Notes: generated by a model not told the origin, from the sequence alone. A DNA stretch of 64,000 nt from Mycobacterium sp. WUMAC-067 (GCF_020217485.1 NZ_JAEKMI010000018.1:42208-106207), one strand, 5' to 3'. Positions 48,617 through 59,323 are shown, counted from the stretch's first letter. Translations and numbers: made by a program.

Positions 48617-49987
48617 TCAGAACGGCGGTGGTGCCACCGCGCTACACCGGCGGTCTGCCATCTGCAGGAACCGCTGGTAGCGGTCCTCGACGGCGGCCGC
48701 CCAGGCGGGATCGGGCTCGACGATGCGCTCGGTGCGCACCCACCGGGCCGCATCGGCGATCGTCGTCTCCAGGCCGGCCGCCATGCGCGCCAGGAAGGCC
48801 GCCCCCAGCGCGGCCCCCTCCGCCACCGCGGACACCTCGACGGGGCGCCCGGTGGCGTCGGCGATGGCCTGCAGCCACGGCCCGACCCGGGTGCCGCCGC
48901 CGGTCGCGACGATGCGCGACACCGGCGCGGCGCTCAGTTCGATCAGCTGGCGTACCACGAAGCCCGAGGCCTCGTAGGCGGCCCGCCGCACCGCGGCCGC
49001 GTCGTGGGTCAGATCCAGCGCCTCGAGCATGCCGCGGCGGTCCGGGTCGTGGAACGGGCTGCGCTCACCCCGCAGGTAAGGCGCCCACACCGGGATGCGG
49101 CCGGGTTCGACGGCCGTCGGATCCGCTTGTGCCACAACGCGATCCACCCAGCCGAGGAACAGCCCGCCGGCGTTGCTCGCTCCGCCGATCTGACTTTTGC
49201 CGGGCGTGGTGTGGGGAATGGTCCACAGGCCGGGCATCTGCCGGGCCTCGGAAATGGTCGTCCACACGATCAGCGTGGTGCCGCACATCACCAGCACGTC
49301 GCCGTCGCGGTCGGCGCCGGCCACGATCTGTTCGCACAGCGCGTCGATGGCGCCGGTGGCCAGCGCGGCGCCGGTGCCGCGCACCTGCCCGACGACGGCT
49401 CCCATGCTTTCCACCCGCGGCAGCTGCTCGGCGCGCGCGCCCCGCTCGGCGCACGCGGCGGGGTCCCAGCCGGTCCCGTCGAACAAGGGGAACGCCGTGG
49501 CGGCGGTGGCGATGTCGATCACGGCCTGGCCCGCCAGCGCGTGGTTGGCCACCGCCGGCGCGGGCCAGTAGCCGGCGGCCTCGGGCGCCTGGGCGGCCGT
49601 CCAGCGCAAGAACTCGGCGGCCTCGCCCAGCGCGGGCAGCGGCTGTGCTTGTGGGCCCGGGCCGCCGGGGGTACGGCCCCGGCCGTCGCCGTACAGCAGC
49701 CCCGGCGTGATCGGCGTGCCCGCGGCGTCGACGGCGGTCATCGACGGCACCATCGCCGAGACGGCCACCGCCGCGGCATCGGTCCGGTGGGCCAGTTCGT
49801 TCAGGGCCGCCGACGGCCCCCGCCGCCACGCCTCGTCGGCGTCGTGCTCGAGCCGGTCGGCCGCCGGGACCCGCAGCTCGTGGGGAATGCGCACCCGCGC
49901 CGTCACGTTGCCGTCGGCGTCGGCGGCTATCGCCTTGACCGCGGTGCTGCCGACGTCGATGCCGATTGTGACGTCTTTACGTGACAC
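48617..49987 (-). CDS. xylB: FGGY-family carbohydrate kinase (xylulokinase-like)
   Basis: 456 residues; phosphorylates a sugar or sugar alcohol at the expense of ATP, most likely D-xylulose or a related ketose. The ribonuclease-H-type fold shows TIGIDVGSTAVKAIA at the N terminus, CGTTLIVWTT in the middle, and the second FGGY signature region ATGGGTRVGPWLQAIADATG near the C terminus. The start is the GTG at 49985-49987; another GTG three codons upstream is possible. Divergent from serA2 by 30 bases. The substrate is not established; the neighbours point to a small pathway for pentose or deoxysugar use. Confidence 0.87.
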   Translation of the reverse strand: MSRKDVTIGIDVGSTAVKAIAADADGNVTARVRIPHELRVPAADRLEHDADEAWRRGPSAALNELAHRTDAAAVAVSAMVPSMTAVDAAGTPITPGLLYGDGRGRTPGGPGPQAQPLPALGEAAEFLRWTAAQAPEAAGYWPAPAVANHALAGQAVIDIATAATAFPLFDGTGWDPAACAERGARAEQLPRVESMGAVVGQVRGTGAALATGAIDALCEQIVAGADRDGDVLVMCGTTLIVWTTISEARQMPGLWTIPHTTPGKSQIGGASNAGGLFLGWVDRVVAQADPTAVEPGRIPVWAPYLRGERSPFHDPDRRGMLEALDLTHDAAAVRRAAYEASGFVVRQLIELSAAPVSRIVATGGGTRVGPWLQAIADATGRPVEVSAVAEGAALGAAFLARMAAGLETTIADAARWVRTERIVEPDPAWAAAVEDRYQRFLQMADRRCSAVAPPPF

Positions 49988-50017
49988 GCGCGTCACCGTA
50001 CGCCAGCATTGGCACTC

Positions 50018-50998
50018 GTGACGTCTAAACCGCGCGCCTTGGTCACGGCGCCGCTGCGGGGGCCGGGCTTCGCCAAGCTCCGGGAGCTGGCCGACGTGAT
50101 CTATGACCCCTGGATCGAACAGACCCCGCTGCGCATCTACAGCGCCGAGCAGCTGGCCGAACGGATCGCGAGCGAGGGCGCCGAAATCGTGGTGGTGGAA
50201 AGCGATTCGGTGCGCGGCCCGGTGTTCGCCCAGGGGTTGCGCGCGATCGCCTCCACCCGCGGCGACCCCAACAACGTCGACGTCGCCGGGGCCACCGCTG
50301 CCGGTATCCCGGTGCTGAACACCCCGGCCCGCAACGCCGACGCCGTCGCCGAGATGACGGTGGCCCTGCTGCTGGCCGCCACCCGCCACGTGCTGCCGGC
50401 GGACGCGGATGTGCGCAGCGGCAACATCTTTCGCGACGGCAGCATCCCCTATCAGCGTTTCCGCGGCGGCGAGATCGCGGGACTCACCGCGGGGCTGGTG
50501 GGCCTGGGGGCCGTCGGCCGCGCCACGCAGTGGCGGCTGTCCGGGCTGGGCCTACGGGTCATCGCGCACGACCCGTACAACCCCGACGCGCGCCACGGCC
50601 TCGACGAGCTGCTGGCCGAGGCCGACATCGTGTCCCTGCACGCGCCGGTCACCGACGACACCGCCGGCATGATCGGCGCCGCCCAGTTCGCGGCCATGCG
50701 CGACGGCGTGGTCTTCCTCAACACCGCGCGCGCCCAGCTGCACGACACCGACGCGCTCGTCGACGCCCTGGTCGCGGGCAAGGTGGCCGCCGCGGGCCTG
50801 GATCACTTCGTCGGCGAATGGCTGCCGGCCGACCATCCACTGGTGGGGATGGCAAACGTCGTGCTGACACCGCACATCGGCGGCGCCACCTGGAACACCG
50901 AGGCCCGGCAGGCGCAGATGGTGGCCGACGACCTCGAAGCGCTGTTGAGCGGCGACGCGCCCGCCCATATCGTCAACCCGGAGGTGCTGAGGCGATGA
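50018..50998 (+). CDS. serA2: D-isomer-specific 2-hydroxyacid dehydrogenase (SerA2-like)
   Basis: 326 residues, similar in position and sequence to Rv0728c. NAD-binding motif GLVGLGAVGRATQW at about 149-162; catalytic Arg in LNTARAQLHDTDAL and the His in LTPHIGGATWNTEARQ. It lacks the regulatory ACT domain of true SerA, so a role in sugar acid metabolism is as likely as serine synthesis. The GTG at 50018 fits the family start; a TTG three codons earlier is also in frame. Its stop overlaps the aldolase start. Confidence 0.9.
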   Translation: MTSKPRALVTAPLRGPGFAKLRELADVIYDPWIEQTPLRIYSAEQLAERIASEGAEIVVVESDSVRGPVFAQGLRAIASTRGDPNNVDVAGATAAGIPVLNTPARNADAVAEMTVALLLAATRHVLPADADVRSGNIFRDGSIPYQRFRGGEIAGLTAGLVGLGAVGRATQWRLSGLGLRVIAHDPYNPDARHGLDELLAEADIVSLHAPVTDDTAGMIGAAQFAAMRDGVVFLNTARAQLHDTDALVDALVAGKVAAAGLDHFVGEWLPADHPLVGMANVVLTPHIGGATWNTEARQAQMVADDLEALLSGDAPAHIVNPEVLRR

Positions 50999-51657
50999 CG
51001 TCCGTGAAATGCGTCGACAATGCGGAGACCGCGGTGCTGGACGCGGCCAAGGACATGCTGCGCCGGGGCCTGGTGGAGGGCACCGCAGGCAACATCTCGG
51101 CGCGCCGCGCCGACGGCAACATCGTCATCACCCCGTCGTCGGTCGACTACCGCGACATGCAGCTCGACGACCTCGTGCTGGTCGACCCCGGCGGCTCCGT
51201 GCTGCAGGCGGCCGAGGGCCGGTCGCCGTCCTCGGAGATGCAGCTGCACCTGGCCTGCTACCGGGCCTTCGACGACATCGGCAGCGTCATTCACAGTCAT
51301 CCGGTGTGGGCCACCATGTTCGCCATCGCCCACGAGCCGATCCCGGCCTGCATCGACGAGTTCGCGGTGTACTGCGGCGGGGACGTCCGGTGCACCGAAT
51401 ACGCCGCGTCGGGGACCCCCGACGTCGGGACCAACGCGGTCTCCGCACTCGAGGGCCGCGCCGCCGCGCTGATCGCGAACCACGGGCTGGTGGCCGTCGG
51501 ACCCCGGCCGGACAAGGTCCTGCACGTCACCGCGCTGGTGGAGCGTACCGCCCAAATCGTTTGGGGCGCACGCGCTCTCGGCGGCCCGGTGCCGATCCCC
51601 GAGGACGTCAACCGCAACTTCGCCGCGGTCTACGGCTATCTGCGCGCCAACGCCTAG
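50995..51657 (+). CDS. fucA: Class II aldolase (L-fuculose-phosphate aldolase-like)
   Basis: 220 residues; zinc-dependent aldolase or epimerase fold. Visible are GTAGNISARR, the zinc-ligand region VIHSHPVWATMFA and the third His in ANHGLVAVG. It would cleave a phosphorylated sugar to dihydroxyacetone phosphate and an aldehyde. It overlaps serA2 by four bases (ATGA) and faces the kinase gene, suggesting one pathway of kinase, aldolase and dehydrogenase (inference). In M. tuberculosis Rv0727c-Rv0729 have the same order. Confidence 0.9.
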   Translation: MTSVKCVDNAETAVLDAAKDMLRRGLVEGTAGNISARRADGNIVITPSSVDYRDMQLDDLVLVDPGGSVLQAAEGRSPSSEMQLHLACYRAFDDIGSVIHSHPVWATMFAIAHEPIPACIDEFAVYCGGDVRCTEYAASGTPDVGTNAVSALEGRAAALIANHGLVAVGPRPDKVLHVTALVERTAQIVWGARALGGPVPIPEDVNRNFAAVYGYLRANA

Positions 51658-52886
51658 CGCTGATCGATCCCGACCTTCACCGCGCCGCTCTCGCCCTGAT
51701 CGGCGATCGCCAAAAACGCGTCGCGCCAACGCTCTAACGCGAAGGTGTGGGTGAGCATCGGGCGCAGGTCGATGCGTCCGGCGCCGGCCAGGTCGAGGTA
51801 GTGGGCGATGGCGTGCTTGCGCTGCCCGTCGACCTCCTCGACGCCGAAGGCGTTCGAGCCCACCAGGGAGATCTCTTTGAAGTAGAGCGGGCTGTCCTCC
51901 CAGCGGCCGGGCGCGTGGACGCCGGCCTTCACCAGGGTCCCTCGCGAGCGCAGGACCCGGACGCCCACCTCGAAGGTCTCGGGCTTGCCGACCGTGTCGT
52001 AGACGACATCGACCGCGCCGGGGTGGGCCATCGGCAGACCCAGCAGCGGCCGGCGCAACCGACCGCCGCCCCACGCCACGAGCTCTTCGATGAGGTCCGA
52101 ACGCGGCTCGTGCGCAAGGACTTTGGCGGCGCCGAACCGGCGCGCCAACTCGGCCTGTGCGCCGAAGCGGGCCACCACGGCAACGGCCACACCGGGATAC
52201 AGCGCCCGCAGGATCGCCACCGCGCACAACCCCAGCGAACCGGCCCCGTACACCAGCACCGAGCCCGTGTCGGGCGGCGGGTGGCGGGTGATCGCGTGCA
52301 GGGACACCGAGAACGGGTCGGCGAACACCGCCATCTCGTCGGGAATCGAGTCCGGCACGGCGAACAGCATGCTGTCGTGGGCGGGCATCAATTCGGCGTA
52401 GCCGCCCGTCACGTCGGCCGAGACGCCGGTGTGGATGCCGGGCTTGATGTCGCCGTCGGTGAAGCTCCAGCACAGGCTGTAGTCGCCGGCCTCGCACGCC
52501 GGGCAGGGCGGCGCGATGCCGCGCGGCCCGCAGGACAGCCACGGGTTGAGCACCACCCGCTGCCCCACCTGCAGGCCGCGCGCCCTCGGGCCCAGCGCCA
52601 CGACGTCGGCGACCACCTCGTGGCCCATGACTTGCGGGAACGAACAGAACGCGGACATGGCGTTGTCGGCGTCGCCTTCGCCGAAGTCCATCAGGATCTG
52701 CTTGGAATCCGACCCGCAGATGCCGGTCAGCCGCGGCCGGGTGAGCACCCAATCCCCGTGCGGCAGATGCGGATCCGGCACCACGCGCAGCGCGGTCGGA
52801 GTGCGGGCGAGATTCTGGGTCAGCGCGTTGGCGCGCTCGGGGACCTCGAAGGGCTCCGGCGGCACGCCGTAGACCAGTGCCCTCAT
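51654..52886 (-). CDS. Zinc-dependent alcohol dehydrogenase (MDR family)
   Basis: 410 residues. The catalytic zinc region is GICGSDSKQIL and QVMGHEVVADV, the structural zinc cysteines lie in PCPACEAGDYSLCW, and the NAD(P) site is VYGAGSLGLCAVAIL. The fold is that of medium-chain dehydrogenases such as glucose or threonine dehydrogenases. Substrate not evident. Its ATG overlaps the SDR stop (ATGA), and its stop overlaps convergent fucA by four bases. Confidence 0.88.
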   Translation of the reverse strand: MRALVYGVPPEPFEVPERANALTQNLARTPTALRVVPDPHLPHGDWVLTRPRLTGICGSDSKQILMDFGEGDADNAMSAFCSFPQVMGHEVVADVVALGPRARGLQVGQRVVLNPWLSCGPRGIAPPCPACEAGDYSLCWSFTDGDIKPGIHTGVSADVTGGYAELMPAHDSMLFAVPDSIPDEMAVFADPFSVSLHAITRHPPPDTGSVLVYGAGSLGLCAVAILRALYPGVAVAVVARFGAQAELARRFGAAKVLAHEPRSDLIEELVAWGGGRLRRPLLGLPMAHPGAVDVVYDTVGKPETFEVGVRVLRSRGTLVKAGVHAPGRWEDSPLYFKEISLVGSNAFGVEEVDGQRKHAIAHYLDLAGAGRIDLRPMLTHTFALERWRDAFLAIADQGESGAVKVGIDQR

Positions 52887-53659
52887 GGCGCAGCCATCCC
52901 GGCCGCTCCGGCGATGAACGCGTCGAGGTCGGCGTTCTTGGCGTCGACGACCGCCTTCATGTCGGGAAGGTAGTGCTCGAACTTCTCGTCGCCCAGGGCC
53001 GCGATGATCCCGTCGGCCACCTCCTCGGCGGCGACCTTGGGCCCCCGGTAGAGGGGTTCCTCGCTGCCCGGGTGATCCCAGATCTCGGTGTCCACCGGGC
53101 CCGGCTCGATCAGCTTCACCGAGATCGCGGAACCGTGCAGGTCCACGGCCATCGCCTCGCTCCACCCACATAGCGCGAATTTGCCTGCGCAGTAGGCGCT
53201 TTCGTGGATTATTCCGAGCCGGCCGCCCACGCTGGACACGTTGACGATCATGCCCGTGCCGCGCTCGCGCATCCGCGGCAACAGGGCCAGCGTCAGGCGC
53301 ACCGGGGCGAAGAAGTTGACCCGCATGACGTCTTCGACCTCGTCGGGATCGAGCGCGGTGACCGGCCGCCGCTTCGGGGTGGCCGCGTTGTTGATCAGCA
53401 CGTCGATGCCGCCGAGCTCGGCCCAGGCGGCCGCCGCCAGGTCGCGCAGCGCGGAGGCCTCAGCCAGGTCGGCCACCCACATCGCCGACCCCGGGGCGGC
53501 GCGGCGGCAGTCGGCCAGGACCTCGGCCAGCCGATCCCGGCGGCGCGCGATCAGCCCGACCACCGCGCCCCCGCCGGCCAGCCGCCGGGCCAGGGCCGCG
53601 CCCAATCCCGACGAGGCGCCCGTGATCAACACCCGCTTGCCCGCCGGCTCGTACGCCAT
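52883..53659 (-). CDS. Short-chain dehydrogenase/reductase
   Basis: 258 residues. Cofactor motif [22 protein letters not shown] at about 87-90, the catalytic Ser in NVSSVGG and Tyr/Lys in SAYCAGK. Cofactor probably NADP because of the ARRR region after strand 2. The ATG at 53657-53659 precedes [10 protein letters not shown]; the frame extends upstream into the methyltransferase without support. It is coupled with the zinc alcohol dehydrogenase downstream. Confidence 0.9.
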   Translation of the reverse strand: MAYEPAGKRVLITGASSGLGAALARRLAGGGAVVGLIARRRDRLAEVLADCRRAAPGSAMWVADLAEASALRDLAAAAWAELGGIDVLINNAATPKRRPVTALDPDEVEDVMRVNFFAPVRLTLALLPRMRERGTGMIVNVSSVGGRLGIIHESAYCAGKFALCGWSEAMAVDLHGSAISVKLIEPGPVDTEIWDHPGSEEPLYRGPKVAAEEVADGIIAALGDEKFEHYLPDMKAVVDAKNADLDAFIAGAAGMAAP

Positions 53660-53756
53660 CAGTAAAGGTTGCCGCGAATCCCGGGAAGCGTACAGTGGGG
53701 GAAGCTTGTTATATCGGCTAAGTATTAGATTGACTACCTCCGATAGGGGCACAACC

Positions 53757-54701
53757 ATGACTTCCACCAGGTACGAGGGCGACACCTGGGACCTCGCCTC
53801 CAGCGTCGGCGTGACCGCCACCATGGTCGCGGCGGCCCGCGCGATGGCGACCCGCGCCGAGCGCCCGCTGATCAACGACCCGTTCGCCGAGCCGCTGGTC
53901 AAGTTGGTCGGGGTCGACCTGCTCTCCCGGCTGGCGAGCGGCGAGCTCGACCCGGCCGAGCTGAACGACGTCCACGACGGCACTGTGGGATCGGCCGGGG
54001 CGATGTCGCGGATGGCCGACAACATGGCCGTGCGCACCAAGTTCTTCGACGAGTTCTTTCTGGACGCCACGAACGGCGGGATCAAGCAGGCGGTGATTTT
54101 GGCCTCCGGGCTGGACGCGCGCGCCTACCGCCTCGCCTGGCCGGCCGGGACGGTGGTCTACGAGGTGGACCAGCCGCAGGTCATCGAATTCAAGACCCGC
54201 TCGCTGGCCGAGCTGGGCGCCGCCCCCACCGCCGAGCGGCGCGTGGTGGCCATCGACCTGCGCGACGACTGGCCCGCGGCGCTGAAAGATGCCGGATTCG
54301 ACCCGGCCCAGCCGACGGCGTGGAGCGCCGAGGGCCTGCTCGGCTACCTGCCGCCGGACGCCCAGGATCGCCTGTTGGACACCATCACCGAGCTGTCCGC
54401 GCCGGGCAGCCGGCTGGCCACCGAGAGCGCGCCCAACCCGCAGCCCGGCGACGACGAGAAGCTCAAGGAGCGCATGCAGGCGATCTCCGAACGCTGGCGT
54501 GCGCACGGCTTCGACCTCGACATGGCGGGACTGGTCTACTTCGGCGAGCGCAACGAGGCGGCCCCCTACCTGGCCGCGCACGGGTGGCGCCTGAACAGCG
54601 CCAGCATCCGGGATCTGTTCGCCGCCAACGGGCTTGACCCGCTCAGCGACGACGACATGCGGATGGGCGAGATGCTCTACACGAGCGGCACCTATGAGTG
54701 A
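53757..54701 (+). CDS. Putative SAM-dependent methyltransferase (TIGR00027 type), first of three
   Basis: 314 residues. Family landmarks: [84 protein letters not shown]. The ATG at 53757 follows GGGGC; the open frame upstream overlaps the SDR gene on the other strand and is not real. Its stop overlaps the start of the second copy by eight bases. A TATTAGAT about 25-30 bases upstream could be a -10 element. Confidence 0.9.
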   Translation: MTSTRYEGDTWDLASSVGVTATMVAAARAMATRAERPLINDPFAEPLVKLVGVDLLSRLASGELDPAELNDVHDGTVGSAGAMSRMADNMAVRTKFFDEFFLDATNGGIKQAVILASGLDARAYRLAWPAGTVVYEVDQPQVIEFKTRSLAELGAAPTAERRVVAIDLRDDWPAALKDAGFDPAQPTAWSAEGLLGYLPPDAQDRLLDTITELSAPGSRLATESAPNPQPGDDEKLKERMQAISERWRAHGFDLDMAGLVYFGERNEAAPYLAAHGWRLNSASIRDLFAANGLDPLSDDDMRMGEMLYTSGTYE

Positions 54702-55602
54702 GGGGCGCGCCGAGGGCGACAGCTGGGGACCGGCACACAGCGTGGGGGCGACGGCAACCATGGTCGCCGCCTCCCGCGCGGTGGCGTCGAAGGGACCCGA
54801 TGCGCTGCTCGACGATCCGCTGGCCGAGCCGTTGGTCCGCGCCGTCGGGCTGGATCCCTTCATCCGGATCATCGACGGGGAGATCGACTTCGAGGACGAT
54901 CCGCTGTTCAACCGCAGGGCCCGGGCCGAGCAGATCACGGTGCGCACCAGGTTTTTCGACGACTTCTTCCTGGACGCGACGAACGCGGGCATCAGGCAGG
55001 CGGTGATCCTGGCTTCCGGCCTGGACACCAGGGCCTACCGCCTGCGGTGGCCGGCGGGCACGGTGGTCTACGAGATCGACCAGCCCGACGTCATCGCCTT
55101 CAAGACCGACACGCTGGCCGGCCTCGGCGCCGCCCCCACCGCGCAGCGCCGCACGATCAGCATCGACCTGCGCGACGACTGGCCGGCGGCCTTGCGCGAG
55201 GGCGGTTTTGACGTCACCCAACCGACCGCGTGGAGCGCCGAGGGGCTGCTGCCCTACCTGCCGCCCGAAGCCCAGGACCGGCTGTTCGACAACGTCACCG
55301 CGCTGTCCGCGCCGGGCAGCCGGGTGGCGACCGAACACGTGCCCGACGCCAACGCGTTCTCCGACGAGCGCCTGCGCCGCATCTCCGAGCGGTGGCAGCG
55401 CTTCGGCTTCAACCTGAACGCGGCCGACCTGTTCTACCGGGGCGAGCGCAACGTCGTCGTCGACTACCTGAACGGCCACGGCTGGCAGGTGAGCGTGCAT
55501 CCCGCCCGGGAGCTGTACGCCCGCAACGGGTTTGAGTATCCCGAAGACGAGATGGCGGCCACCTTCGGCGACCTGAGCTACGTCGCCGCGACGCTCAAGT
55601 AA
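54694..55602 (+). CDS. Putative SAM-dependent methyltransferase (TIGR00027 type), second of three
   Basis: 302 residues, paralogue of its neighbours: [76 protein letters not shown]. The start ATG lies inside the last codons of the previous gene, so translation is coupled. Substrate unknown. Confidence 0.9.
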   Translation: MSEGRAEGDSWGPAHSVGATATMVAASRAVASKGPDALLDDPLAEPLVRAVGLDPFIRIIDGEIDFEDDPLFNRRARAEQITVRTRFFDDFFLDATNAGIRQAVILASGLDTRAYRLRWPAGTVVYEIDQPDVIAFKTDTLAGLGAAPTAQRRTISIDLRDDWPAALREGGFDVTQPTAWSAEGLLPYLPPEAQDRLFDNVTALSAPGSRVATEHVPDANAFSDERLRRISERWQRFGFNLNAADLFYRGERNVVVDYLNGHGWQVSVHPARELYARNGFEYPEDEMAATFGDLSYVAATLK

Positions 55603-55612
55603 GGTTCTTTGC

Positions 55613-56527
55613 ATGCCACGCACTCACGACGACAACTGGGATCTGGCGTCCAGCGTCGGCGCCACCGCGACCATGGTCGCGGCCGGGCGCGCGATGGCGA
55701 CGAAGGATCCGCGGGGTTTGATCAACGATCCGTTCGCCGAACCACTGGTGCGCGCGGTCGGCGTGGATTTCTTCACCAAGATGATGGACGGCGAGCTCGA
55801 CATCGATGCGATCGAGAACGCTTCGACGGTGCGGATTCAGGCGATGATCGACGGAATGACGGTGCGCACCAAGTACTTCGACGACTACTTCATGGACGCC
55901 GTCGGCACCGGGGTGCGTCAGGTGGTGATCCTGGCTTCCGGCCTGGACGCGCGCGCCTACCGGTTGCCGTGGCCGGACGGCACGGTGGTCTACGAGATCG
56001 ACCAGCCGCAGGTGATCGAGTTCAAGACGACGACGCTGGCCGGCATCGGCGCCGAACCGACCGCCGATCGGCGCACCGTCGGCATCGACCTGCGGGCGGA
56101 CTGGCCCACCGCGCTGAAGGACGCCGGCTTCGATACGGCGGCACCGACGGCGTGGTTGGCCGAGGGCCTGCTGATCTACCTGCCGCCGGACGCCCAGGAC
56201 CGGCTGTTCGACAACATCACCGCGCTCAGCGCGCCCGGCAGCACCATTGCCACCGAATTCGTGCCCGGCATCGTGGATTTCGACGCCGAGAAGGTGCGGG
56301 AGATGTCCGGCTCGTTCCGGGACCACGGCGTCGACATCGACATGGCGTCACTGGTCTACGCCGGCGAACGCAACCACGTCGTCGACTACCTGTCGAGCAC
56401 CGGGTGGCGGGCCGAGGGCGTCACCCGCACCGAGCTCTTCCAGCGCGGCGGCTTCGACGTGCCCGCCCCGGAGAACGACGACCCGCTCGGTGAAATCGTC
56501 TTCATCAGCGGCAAGCTCGCCGGCTAG
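55613..56527 (+). CDS. Putative SAM-dependent methyltransferase (TIGR00027 type), third of three
   Basis: 304 residues, starting [20 protein letters not shown], ten bases after the second copy. It has [45 protein letters not shown] and [15 protein letters not shown] (with LAEGLL in place of SAEGLL). Ends eight bases before the convergent sppA stop. The three copies match the Rv0725c-Rv0726c neighbourhood, with one copy more as far as I recall. Confidence 0.9.
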   Translation: MPRTHDDNWDLASSVGATATMVAAGRAMATKDPRGLINDPFAEPLVRAVGVDFFTKMMDGELDIDAIENASTVRIQAMIDGMTVRTKYFDDYFMDAVGTGVRQVVILASGLDARAYRLPWPDGTVVYEIDQPQVIEFKTTTLAGIGAEPTADRRTVGIDLRADWPTALKDAGFDTAAPTAWLAEGLLIYLPPDAQDRLFDNITALSAPGSTIATEFVPGIVDFDAEKVREMSGSFRDHGVDIDMASLVYAGERNHVVDYLSSTGWRAEGVTRTELFQRGGFDVPAPENDDPLGEIVFISGKLAG

Positions 56528-56535
56528 CTGAAACC

Positions 56536-58335
56536 CTAGAGCCGCCAGGGCCCCACCCACAAAGCGTTGGCGCCGCTGAAGGACCGATCGACGTTGTCCA
56601 CGATGCCGCCGATGGTGCGGCCCAGCAGCGCGCCCAGCGCGTCGGGCAGCGACGCGGCGGCCGGTTGCGAGGAGGCCCGGGGGCGAAGCATGTCCAGCAG
56701 CGAGCCGCCCGGGTAGGTGACGATGCGCACGTCGGCGTCCTCGTCCAGTCCGGCAAGGATTTTCGCGCGACGCAGCGCTGTTCGGAACCCGCCCAATTCG
56801 TCGACCAGGCCCCGCTCCAGCGCGTCGGCGCCGGTCCAGACCCGGCCCCGCGCCACCCGGTCTACGGCATCTCTGGTCAGGTTGCGGCCGTCGGCGACGC
56901 GCTCCACGAAGTCGGCGTAGAGCAGGTCGGCCTCGGCCTCCCGGTGGGCGCGCTGCTCCGGCGTGAACGGTGTGTCGATCGCCCAGGCGTCGGCATTGGC
57001 GTTGGTGCGCACGGTGTCCGAGCCGACGCCCAACCGCCCCAGCAGATCACGGATCACCAGCTTGCCGGTGAGCACGCCGATCGACCCGGTGATCGTCGCC
57101 GGGCTGGCGACGATCGCGTCGGCCGCCACCGCGATGTAGTAGCCGCCCGAGGCGGCGACCGCCCCCATCGACGCCACCACCGGCTTGCCGCGCTTGCGGG
57201 CCCTTTTCACCTCGCGCCACAGGGTTTCCGACGCGGTGACCGAGCCGCCGGGGCTGTTGACCCGCACCACGATCGCGGACACCGAATCGTCGGCGGCGGC
57301 TTCCCGCAGCGCGGGCGCGATAGTGTCGCTGCCGACGGTGGAGGAGCCGAACGGCAGGAACTGGGGTCCCCCACGCCCGTCGACGATCGTGCCGTCGACG
57401 TTGATGACGGCGACCGTCGGCTTGGATCGGCGACCCGGTACCGACGGCACCGACGGGATCAACCGCGGCCGGGCCGCACCGGCGTAGCGCGACAGATAGA
57501 GCCGGGGTGGCTCGTCCTCGTCGGGATCGTCTCCTGAATGGTCTTGCGGCCCAACCAGTTCCGCGATACGGGCGTAGGCCTCGTCACGGAATCCGATCCG
57601 GTCGACCAGCCCCGAGGACACGGCCTCCTCGCGCAACAGCGGCGCGCGGTCGGCCAGGGCGTCCAGGGCAGCAGCGTCGAGCTTGCGTGATTGCGCGACC
57701 GCCTGCCACACCTGTTCGCGGATGCTCTCGAGCATCCGGGTGACGGCCTCGCGGTGGGCCTCGGTGAAGCCGTGCTCGGTGAAACGGTTTGCCGCCGACT
57801 TGTATTCGCCGCGCGCGACGACTTCGGCCTCGATGCCGGCCTTGTCGAACGCGTCGCGCAAAAAGGTGGCGTTGCTGGCGAAGCCGATCAGCGCGACGCT
57901 TCCCGCGGGCTGCATCCAGACCTCGCCGAAGGCCGAGGCCAGGTAGTACCCGAGCGTGCCCGGGTAGGTCTCGGCCCAGGCCAGTGACGGCTTGGCGGCG
58001 GTGAACGCGACGATGGCCTCACGCAGCTCCTGCACCGCGGCCGACGGCGATGCCGTCAGTTGCACGCGGGCGATCAGCCCGGCGACCCGCGGATCCTCGG
58101 CCGCCCGGTAGATCGCGGACACCGTGTCGCGCAGCGATACCTGTCGGCTCCCCCCGGTGATCATCGCCAGCGGGTCGAAGCCCGTCGTCTCCGGCGGCAC
58201 CGAGCGCAAATCCAATTCGAGCACGCAGCCGTTGGGGACGCCGTGATGACGGGCGGTGTCGACCCGGTCGGCCAGCGCGCGGAGGTCGTCCGCCCCTTTT
58301 GACAAGCCGGGTATCGAGGGCAGGAAAGCGAACAT
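56536..58335 (-). CDS. sppA: Signal peptide peptidase SppA (protease IV, long form)
   Basis: 599 residues; two tandem ClpP-like domains as in long-form SppA. The catalytic dyad is Lys179 in RGEYKSAANRF and Ser396 in AAASGGYYIAV. It degrades signal peptides after their release in the membrane. No strong N-terminal membrane helix is visible in this start (MFAFLPSIPGLSKG), which is shared by mycobacterial homologues (Rv0724). Confidence 0.92.
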   Translation of the reverse strand: MFAFLPSIPGLSKGADDLRALADRVDTARHHGVPNGCVLELDLRSVPPETTGFDPLAMITGGSRQVSLRDTVSAIYRAAEDPRVAGLIARVQLTASPSAAVQELREAIVAFTAAKPSLAWAETYPGTLGYYLASAFGEVWMQPAGSVALIGFASNATFLRDAFDKAGIEAEVVARGEYKSAANRFTEHGFTEAHREAVTRMLESIREQVWQAVAQSRKLDAAALDALADRAPLLREEAVSSGLVDRIGFRDEAYARIAELVGPQDHSGDDPDEDEPPRLYLSRYAGAARPRLIPSVPSVPGRRSKPTVAVINVDGTIVDGRGGPQFLPFGSSTVGSDTIAPALREAAADDSVSAIVVRVNSPGGSVTASETLWREVKRARKRGKPVVASMGAVAASGGYYIAVAADAIVASPATITGSIGVLTGKLVIRDLLGRLGVGSDTVRTNANADAWAIDTPFTPEQRAHREAEADLLYADFVERVADGRNLTRDAVDRVARGRVWTGADALERGLVDELGGFRTALRRAKILAGLDEDADVRIVTYPGGSLLDMLRPRASSQPAAASLPDALGALLGRTIGGIVDNVDRSFSGANALWVGPWRL

Positions 58336-58373
58336 GCCTGCAGACTACCGAGCGGCCACCGTACGGTGGTCCG

Positions 58374-59312
58374 GTGAGGTTTTCCATCGCCATTCCGCAG
58401 TTCGACTACGACGGTTCCGGCGAGGCTTTCGACGCCGCGGGCCTGCGGTCCTTCCTCACCCGCGCCGAGGAGCTCGGCTTCGAGGGCGGCTGGGTGCTCG
58501 AACAGATAATCGGACCCGCGCCGCTGCTGGCCCCGCTCGAGCTGCTGGCCTATTGCGCCGCCTGCACCGAGCGGCTGCGCCTGGGCGTCGGCGTGCTGGT
58601 GACGTCGCTGCACGAGCCGCTGCAGTTGGCCTCGGCGATCACGGCCGTCGACCGACTCAGCCACGGCCGCCTCGACGTGGGTGTCGCGCCCGGTGGCGGT
58701 CGGCGGAAATTCGCCGCCTTCGGCGTGGACAAGGACACCTTCATCTCGTATTTCACCGAAGGGCTGGAGCTGATGAAGGCCGCCTGGTCCGACGAGCCCC
58801 GGGTGACGTTCCACGGCCGGTTCCGCGAGGTCGACGACCTGCCCATTGCGCCCAAGCCGGTGCAGCGGCCGCACCCGCCGATCTGGTTCGGGGGCCTGGC
58901 CCCCAAAGCGCTGGCCCGCGCCGTGCGGCACGGCGATTCGTTCCTGGGCGCCGGCTCGTCGACCACCGAGGCGTTCGCCGGGGCCGTCGGCGTCGTGCGC
59001 CGCGAGCTCGACGCGCAGCGCAAGGACGCCGCCGGGTTCACCATCGCCAAGCGGGTCTACCTGACGGTTGACGACGACGCCAGCAGGGCCCGGGAGCGTG
59101 TGCTCGCCGGGCTGGACCGCATCTACGGGCCGATGCCGGGCGTGCAGGACGTGCCGGTATCGGGCACCCCCGACGACGTGGCCCGCGGGCTGCGTGAGGT
59201 CATCGACGCCGGGGCGCAGATGCTGTTACTGAATCCCGTCGGCACCGGGGTCGGCGAGAACCGCGAGCAGATGGAACGCCTTGCCGCCGAAGTGATTCCG
59301 CGGCTGACGTAG
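58374..59312 (+). CDS. Luciferase-like (F420/FMN-type) oxidoreductase
   Basis: 312 residues with the bacterial luciferase-like barrel: MRFSIAIPQF-type start read as GTG, LRLGVGVLVTSLHEPLQLA, LSHGRLDVGVAPGGGRRKFAAFG, and PPIWFGGLAPKALARAVRHGD. Substrate unknown. The GTG at 58374 is divergent from sppA by 38 bases; the open frame upstream overlaps sppA and is not real. It is not closely related to the tandem pair at 15.4-17.2 kb. Confidence 0.88.
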   Translation: MRFSIAIPQFDYDGSGEAFDAAGLRSFLTRAEELGFEGGWVLEQIIGPAPLLAPLELLAYCAACTERLRLGVGVLVTSLHEPLQLASAITAVDRLSHGRLDVGVAPGGGRRKFAAFGVDKDTFISYFTEGLELMKAAWSDEPRVTFHGRFREVDDLPIAPKPVQRPHPPIWFGGLAPKALARAVRHGDSFLGAGSSTTEAFAGAVGVVRRELDAQRKDAAGFTIAKRVYLTVDDDASRARERVLAGLDRIYGPMPGVQDVPVSGTPDDVARGLREVIDAGAQMLLLNPVGTGVGENREQMERLAAEVIPRLT

Positions 59313-59323
59313 TTGCGCGAGGC

